Source: Actinomycetota bacterium (GTDB lineage: Bacteria > Actinomycetota > CADDZG01 > JAHWKV01). Taken from it: a stretch of DNA of 9,430 nt. The position numbers and the translations under genes were made by a program. The DNA lies in NCBI GenBank assembly GCA_019347725.1, contig JAHWKV010000020.1, forward strand, positions 1 through 9,430, in the 5' to 3' direction. The notes beneath the pieces were generated by a model. That model saw only the letters and a list, made by a program, of their open reading frames with translations. It did no database searches and was not told the DNA's origin. Below, piece after piece: positions 6,312 through 9,430 of this stretch; positions within the stretch are counted from its first letter, which is position 1; every line of letters begins with the position of its first letter.

Positions 6312-7145
6312 ATGAACTGGAAGTGCCGTGATCTGCTGCTGCCCGTAGGGGACAGAACCCACGTGATGGGCGTTCTCAACGTGACGCCCGACTCCTTCTC
6401 CGACGGTGGACGGTTCCTCGATCACCGCGCGGCGATCGACCGGGCTGAGGAGATGATCGCCGACGGAGCGGACATTATCGACGTCGGCGGAGAGTCGACC
6501 AGGCCGGGTGCGGCTGCGGTGGAGATCGGCGACGAGCTGAACCGGGTTATCCCGGTGATCGAGGCGATCACTGCCAGCACCGGGGCGGTGGTGTCTATTG
6601 ACACGACCAAAGCCGAGGTTGCCAGGGCCGCCTGTGAGGCCGGCGCCGCTGTGGTCAACGACGTCTCGGCGATGCGCTTCGATCCCAAGATGCCCGAGGT
6701 TGTAGCGGCTTATGGGGCGGGGCTCGTGCTCATGCATATGCTGGGTTCTCCACGGACCATGCAAGAAAACCCCTCGTACGCCGACGTGGTTGCCGAGGTT
6801 AAGCAAGCTCTCGTTGAGTGGGCGGAACAAGCGCAGTCTAGCGGCATAGCCCCCGAGGCGATTGCAGTGGACCCGGGTATCGGCTTCGGCAAGACCGTAG
6901 AACACAACCTGACCCTGTTGAAGGCCACCGGGGAGCTGTGCGCCACGGGCTACCCCGTGCTGATCGGCGCCTCGCGTAAGTCATTTATCGGTGCCACGCT
7001 CGACGTGCCCGTGGAGCAGAGACTGCAGGGAACCAGCGCAGTGGTGGCGTGGTCGGTGGCGCAGGGCGCCGCGCTGGTCAGGGTTCACGACGTGCGCCAG
7101 ATGGTCCAGGTCGTGCGAATGACCGAAGCAATCCGCAGCGCCTGA
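6312..7145 (+). CDS. folP: Dihydropteroate synthase
   Basis: FolP condenses 6-hydroxymethyl-dihydropterin diphosphate with p-aminobenzoate to give dihydropteroate; it is the target of sulfonamides. The 277 residues contain the family signatures in order: MGVLNVTPDSFSDGG (19-33), DVGGESTRPGA (57-67), SIDT (95-98), ND (116-117), MHMLGSPRTMQENP (141-154), DPGIGFGK (187-194), SRKS with K223 (221-224) and RVHD (257-260). All core pterin and diphosphate contacts appear intact. ATG 6312 is the first start after an in-frame TAA and has no Shine-Dalgarno sequence. A downstream GTG (6363, preceded by AGGGGA) would remove the first beta strand and is less likely. folB follows after 42 nt. Confidence 0.97.
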   Translation: MNWKCRDLLLPVGDRTHVMGVLNVTPDSFSDGGRFLDHRAAIDRAEEMIADGADIIDVGGESTRPGAAAVEIGDELNRVIPVIEAITASTGAVVSIDTTKAEVARAACEAGAAVVNDVSAMRFDPKMPEVVAAYGAGLVLMHMLGSPRTMQENPSYADVVAEVKQALVEWAEQAQSSGIAPEAIAVDPGIGFGKTVEHNLTLLKATGELCATGYPVLIGASRKSFIGATLDVPVEQRLQGTSAVVAWSVAQGAALVRVHDVRQMVQVVRMTEAIRSA

Positions 7146-7187
7146 CCTCGGGGCCAGCCCTCCCGCCGATAACGTGGAAAACTGTCC

Positions 7188-7610
7188 GTGTTGTGTTTGC
7201 TGTTAGAGACGATTTTCAGGGGGCCGGCCACGGACAAGATAATTATCGAAGGGCTGAAGATGTATGGCCGCCACGGGGTGTCGCCGCGCGAGCGGGATGA
7301 GGGCCAGGACTACCTAATCGACGTTGAGTGCGGATTGGACGCCACCCGGGCGGCCGCTTCGGACCATTTGCAGGACACGGTCGACTACTCCGCGTTGATC
7401 CGCAGCATCCGCGAGGTCGTGGGCGGTGAAAGCTTTTATCTGCTGGAGGCGCTCGGGGAAGCCGTCGCCGCGCAGGCTATGGTCTACCCGATGATCGAGA
7501 CGGTGCGGGTGGCTATCTTCAAACCCGCCCTGGCGGGCGACGACCTAAAGGCTGTGGGCGTTGTGGTGGAGCGCAGCCGCAATGAGGCGGGCGAGCGGAG
7601 CCAGACGTGA
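7188..7610 (+). CDS. folB: Dihydroneopterin aldolase
   Basis: FolB converts 7,8-dihydroneopterin to 6-hydroxymethyl-dihydropterin and glycolaldehyde, feeding FolK and FolP next to it. The family pattern is clear: DKIIIEGLKMYGRHGV (16-31, numbered from GTG 7188), DTVDYS (63-68), LLEALGEAVA (85-94) and the Lys-Pro pair in FKPALAG (111-117). The start is uncertain. GTG 7188 is the first usual start and gives 140 residues, but the first 14 are not FolB-like and no good ribosome site precedes it. An ACG codon at 7230 sits exactly where the family normally begins, 6 nt after AGGGGG (7218-7223), and would give a 126-residue protein of typical length. The gene end overlaps folK by 4 nt (GTGA). Function is firm, the N-terminus is not. 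Confidence 0.93.
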   Translation: MLCLLLETIFRGPATDKIIIEGLKMYGRHGVSPRERDEGQDYLIDVECGLDATRAAASDHLQDTVDYSALIRSIREVVGGESFYLLEALGEAVAAQAMVYPMIETVRVAIFKPALAGDDLKAVGVVVERSRNEAGERSQT

Positions 7611-8092
7611 AGGTCTACGTTGGACTCGGCTCGAATCTAGGGGACCGGCTGGAGAACCTTAAGCGCGCGGTAGCTTCCATGCGATCTAGGGGGCTAAATG
7701 TCCTGGCCACCTCGTCGGTCTATGAAACCGATCCCGTAGGCCCTCCTCAGCCCGATTTTCTGAACGCAGCCGTCGAGATCGAAAGCGACCTTGAAGCGGG
7801 TGAGATCGTGGCCCTGCTAAAGGAGATCGAAGCTGCCAACGGCCGCCAGGAGACCGAGCGGTGGGGCCCGCGGGAGATCGATCTGGACCTGCTGCTGTTC
7901 GACGGCCGGGTGGTCTCCGAGGGCGGCGTCACCGTGCCGCACCCCGAGCTGACGAACCGGCCGTTTGTCCTCGTACCGGTGTTGGAGCTGGATCCGGACT
8001 TGGAGCTGCCGTCGGGTGAGCCCCTCGAAGCCTTTTGTGAGAACAACCCCGAGGGCGTGAAGTTTTTCAGCGATCCGGCGAGCCTCGGGTAG
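7607..8092 (+). CDS. folK: 6-hydroxymethyl-dihydropterin pyrophosphokinase
   Basis: FolK transfers diphosphate from ATP to 6-hydroxymethyl-dihydropterin, making the substrate of FolP. The 161 residues are of usual length. Motifs in order are GLGSNLGD (6-13), YETDPVGPPQPDFLNA (39-54), the HPPK signature RWGPREIDLDLL (85-96) with the two metal-binding aspartates D92 and D94, and PHPELTNRPFVLVPV (111-125). GTG 7607 overlaps the folB stop and has GGAG at 7597-7600 with a 6-nt spacer. With folP and folB it supplies three consecutive steps of the pterin branch. The last 20 or so residues are not strongly conserved. Confidence 0.97.
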   Translation: MKVYVGLGSNLGDRLENLKRAVASMRSRGLNVLATSSVYETDPVGPPQPDFLNAAVEIESDLEAGEIVALLKEIEAANGRQETERWGPREIDLDLLLFDGRVVSEGGVTVPHPELTNRPFVLVPVLELDPDLELPSGEPLEAFCENNPEGVKFFSDPASLG

Positions 8093-8138
8093 CTTTTATG
8101 GGCACCGCGTCGGCGGTCGGGAGCCGGCGGGCCTAGCT

Positions 8139-9017
8139 GTGCGCGTTGTGCAGAAGGAACCCGAGCTTCGCGGGCTGGTCGCACAAGCCCGCGGTCGCGG
8201 CAGAAGCGTGGAGTTCGTTCCTACCATGGGCGCGTTTCACGAGGGCCACCTTGAGCTCATGCGGCAGGCTCGCCGTCATGGGGGCCTGGTGGTGGTGTCG
8301 GTATTCGTGAACCCCACCCAGTTTGGCCCCGACGAGGATTTCGACTCCTACCCGCGCAGCCTGGAAGCCGATGTAGCTGCTGCGGCAGGGGAAGGCGTAG
8401 AGCTGCTATTTGCTCCCACGACGGCTCAGATGTATCCGGGTGGGCAGATAGATACGACGGTGGATGTTGGGCCTATCGGCCGGATCCTGGAGGGTGAGCA
8501 TCGTCCGGGACACTTTAACGGGGTGGCTACGGTGTGCGCGAAACTGTTCAACCTGGTCCGGCCCGACCGCGTGTACCTCGGCCAGAAGGACGCTCAGCAG
8601 ATTGCTGTGCTGTCCCAAATGAACGCCGACCTCAACTTCGGGTTGGAGATTGTGGTGTGCGCAACGGTGCGGGACCCGGACGGCTTGGCCATGTCCAGCC
8701 GCAACGAGCGGTTGAAGCCCGAGGAGCGCAAGGCAGCCCTAGCGTTGAGCGAGGCCCTGATGGAGATGGCCCGGCTGGTTGACCAGGGTGAAACCGATAT
8801 ACAGAGGGTGCTCGAGCGGGGTCACAGTGTGATAGCCGGGCAGTCGAAGGTTAGTTTGCAGTATCTTGAGATTGTGGATCCGGCCCACTTCCGGTCCCTG
8901 GACCGAATGACCGGCGGTGCGCTGGCAGTGGCGGCTGCGTTTGTCGGATCGGTTCGGTTGATAGACAACGTATTCGTCGGGACCGCCCAGGCGGCCCGAA
9001 CGGGAGGTTGGCAATGA
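8139..9017 (+). CDS. panC: Pantothenate synthetase (pantoate-beta-alanine ligase)
   Basis: PanC uses ATP to join D-pantoate and beta-alanine into pantothenate through a pantoyl-adenylate intermediate. The 292 residues show PTMGAFHEGH (28-37), which includes the HxGH nucleotide motif, FVNPTQFG (56-63), GEHRPGHFNGVATVCAKLF (119-137), GQKDAQQ (148-154) and the KMSKS-like AMSSRN (184-189). GTG 8139 is the first start after an in-frame TAG at 8133-8138's neighbourhood and lines up with the family N-terminus; only a weak GGCGGG lies at a suitable distance. GTG 8148 would also keep all motifs. The stop overlaps panD (ATGA). PanD next door makes its co-substrate beta-alanine. panB and panE, needed for pantoate, are not in the window. 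Confidence 0.96.
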   Translation: MRVVQKEPELRGLVAQARGRGRSVEFVPTMGAFHEGHLELMRQARRHGGLVVVSVFVNPTQFGPDEDFDSYPRSLEADVAAAAGEGVELLFAPTTAQMYPGGQIDTTVDVGPIGRILEGEHRPGHFNGVATVCAKLFNLVRPDRVYLGQKDAQQIAVLSQMNADLNFGLEIVVCATVRDPDGLAMSSRNERLKPEERKAALALSEALMEMARLVDQGETDIQRVLERGHSVIAGQSKVSLQYLEIVDPAHFRSLDRMTGGALAVAAAFVGSVRLIDNVFVGTAQAARTGGWQ

Positions 9018-9373
9018 GACGCACGATGATGCACGGCAAGATACACCGGGCGGTGGTGAGCGACGCCAACGTCGACTACGAAGGCAGCATTACCTTGGAT
9101 CCGGAGCTCATGAACGGGGCCGGAATCCTGGAGCATGAGCAGGTTCATGTTGTCGATATCGACAACGGCGCGAGGTTTGTGACCTACGTCATTACCGGCG
9201 AACCGGGTTCCGGGGAGGTTGTGATCAACGGCGCAGCGGCCCGTCTCGTCTCCAAGGGCGACCTGGTCATAGTGATCGCATACGCCGAGATGGAAAGCTC
9301 CGAGGCGCAAGACTTTGTGCCTCGGGTGGTTAAGTTGGATGGAGTGACCAACGTCCAGCCCGTACTTAATTAG
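9014..9373 (+). CDS. panD: Aspartate 1-decarboxylase precursor
   Basis: PanD decarboxylates L-aspartate to beta-alanine for PanC. It is made as a proenzyme and cleaves itself between Gly24 and Ser25 to form the pyruvoyl cofactor. Here YEGS (22-25) puts the cleavage site at exactly G24-S25. K9, R54, T57, Y58 and the NGAAA segment (72-76) fall at the positions known from the E. coli enzyme. At 119 residues it is slightly shorter than E. coli PanD (126). ATG 9014 has GGGAGG at 9002-9007 with a 6-nt spacer and overlaps the panC stop; an in-frame TTG at 9008 is inside the ribosome site and is rejected. All residues needed for processing and catalysis appear present. Confidence 0.97.
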   Translation: MRRTMMHGKIHRAVVSDANVDYEGSITLDPELMNGAGILEHEQVHVVDIDNGARFVTYVITGEPGSGEVVINGAAARLVSKGDLVIVIAYAEMESSEAQDFVPRVVKLDGVTNVQPVLN

Positions 9374-9399
9374 TGATCACGGCATCAGGACGCTGCTGA

Positions 9400-9430
9400 G
9401 TGCTGCTGGCCGTCGATGTAGGTAATACAC
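9400..9430 (+). CDS. coaX: Type III pantothenate kinase, N-terminal fragment (cut by window end)
   Basis: Only the first ten codons are present, reading VLLAVDVGNT with GTG as start. The DxGNT phosphate-binding motif right at the N-terminus is typical of type III pantothenate kinase (CoaX), which phosphorylates pantothenate at the first step of CoA synthesis. AGGA at 9387-9390 lies 9 nt before GTG 9400, and an in-frame TGA directly precedes the GTG, fixing the start. The position after panC-panD supports the call, since the panC-panD-coaX order is common in actinobacteria. The rest of the gene lies outside the window. Confidence 0.85.
   Translation, partial: MLLAVDVGNT

Noticed and set aside
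5621..6379. Long minus-strand open frame of 252 codons opposite ftsH
   Set aside because: It is antisense to the well-conserved FtsH protease domain and shows no motifs of its own; it is a frame shadow in GC-rich DNA.
6078..6905. Minus-strand open frame of 275 codons opposite ftsH/folP
   Set aside because: It spans the ends of two certain genes in antisense and has no recognisable domain.
8098..8136. Short ATG reading frame of 12 codons in the folK-panC gap, considered as a leader peptide
   Set aside because: It has no ribosome site and no regulatory codon run, and no attenuator-like structure follows.
9373..9399. Eight-codon GTG frame between panD and coaX
   Set aside because: It is too short, overlaps the panD stop by one base and has no ribosome site; it only provides the stop before the coaX start.

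Overview
The window looks like chromosomal DNA of a moderately GC-rich member of the Actinobacteriota (actinobacteria). This rests on gene content and order: a DUF2342 zinc-protease-like gene, tilS, hpt, ftsH, a folate block (folP-folB-folK) and a pantothenate/CoA block (panC-panD-coaX). I recognise this as a conserved actinobacterial housekeeping neighbourhood. Frequent GTG starts and short ATGA/GTGA overlaps fit. A finer taxonomic placement cannot be supported by reading alone.

Left part (1-1346): this is mostly non-coding. It holds a clear tRNA-Thr(CGT) gene at 480-552 and one small Cys/His protein gene at 832-1023. A run of three 9-bp tandem repeats and a bulged stem-loop at 1153-1201 lie before the next operon. 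The first 250 bases contain a strong Shine-Dalgarno sequence and GTG on the minus strand, but its frame soon closes while a neighbouring frame stays open to the left edge. I leave it unassigned.

Right part (1347-9430): ten genes lie on the plus strand with almost no spacing. The DUF2342 gene, tilS and hpt overlap by 4 nt each, so they are probably translationally coupled. ftsH follows after 55 nt, folP after 40 nt, and folB after 42 nt. folK overlaps folB by 4 nt. panC follows after 46 nt, panD overlaps panC by 4 nt, and coaX starts 26 nt after panD and leaves the window.

Functionally the run joins tRNA-Ile decoding (TilS), purine salvage (Hpt), membrane protein quality control (FtsH), the pterin branch of folate synthesis (FolB makes the pterin, FolK activates it, FolP joins it to p-aminobenzoate) and the vitamin B5 to CoA route (PanD makes beta-alanine, PanC makes pantothenate, CoaX phosphorylates it). 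folE, which in many actinobacteria lies between ftsH and folP, is absent here.

No mobile element, CRISPR array or defence system was seen. The points most worth a second look are the start of folB (possible ACG start), the small Cys/His protein, the 1153-1201 stem-loop, possible leaderless starts of ftsH and folP, and the unexplained left end.
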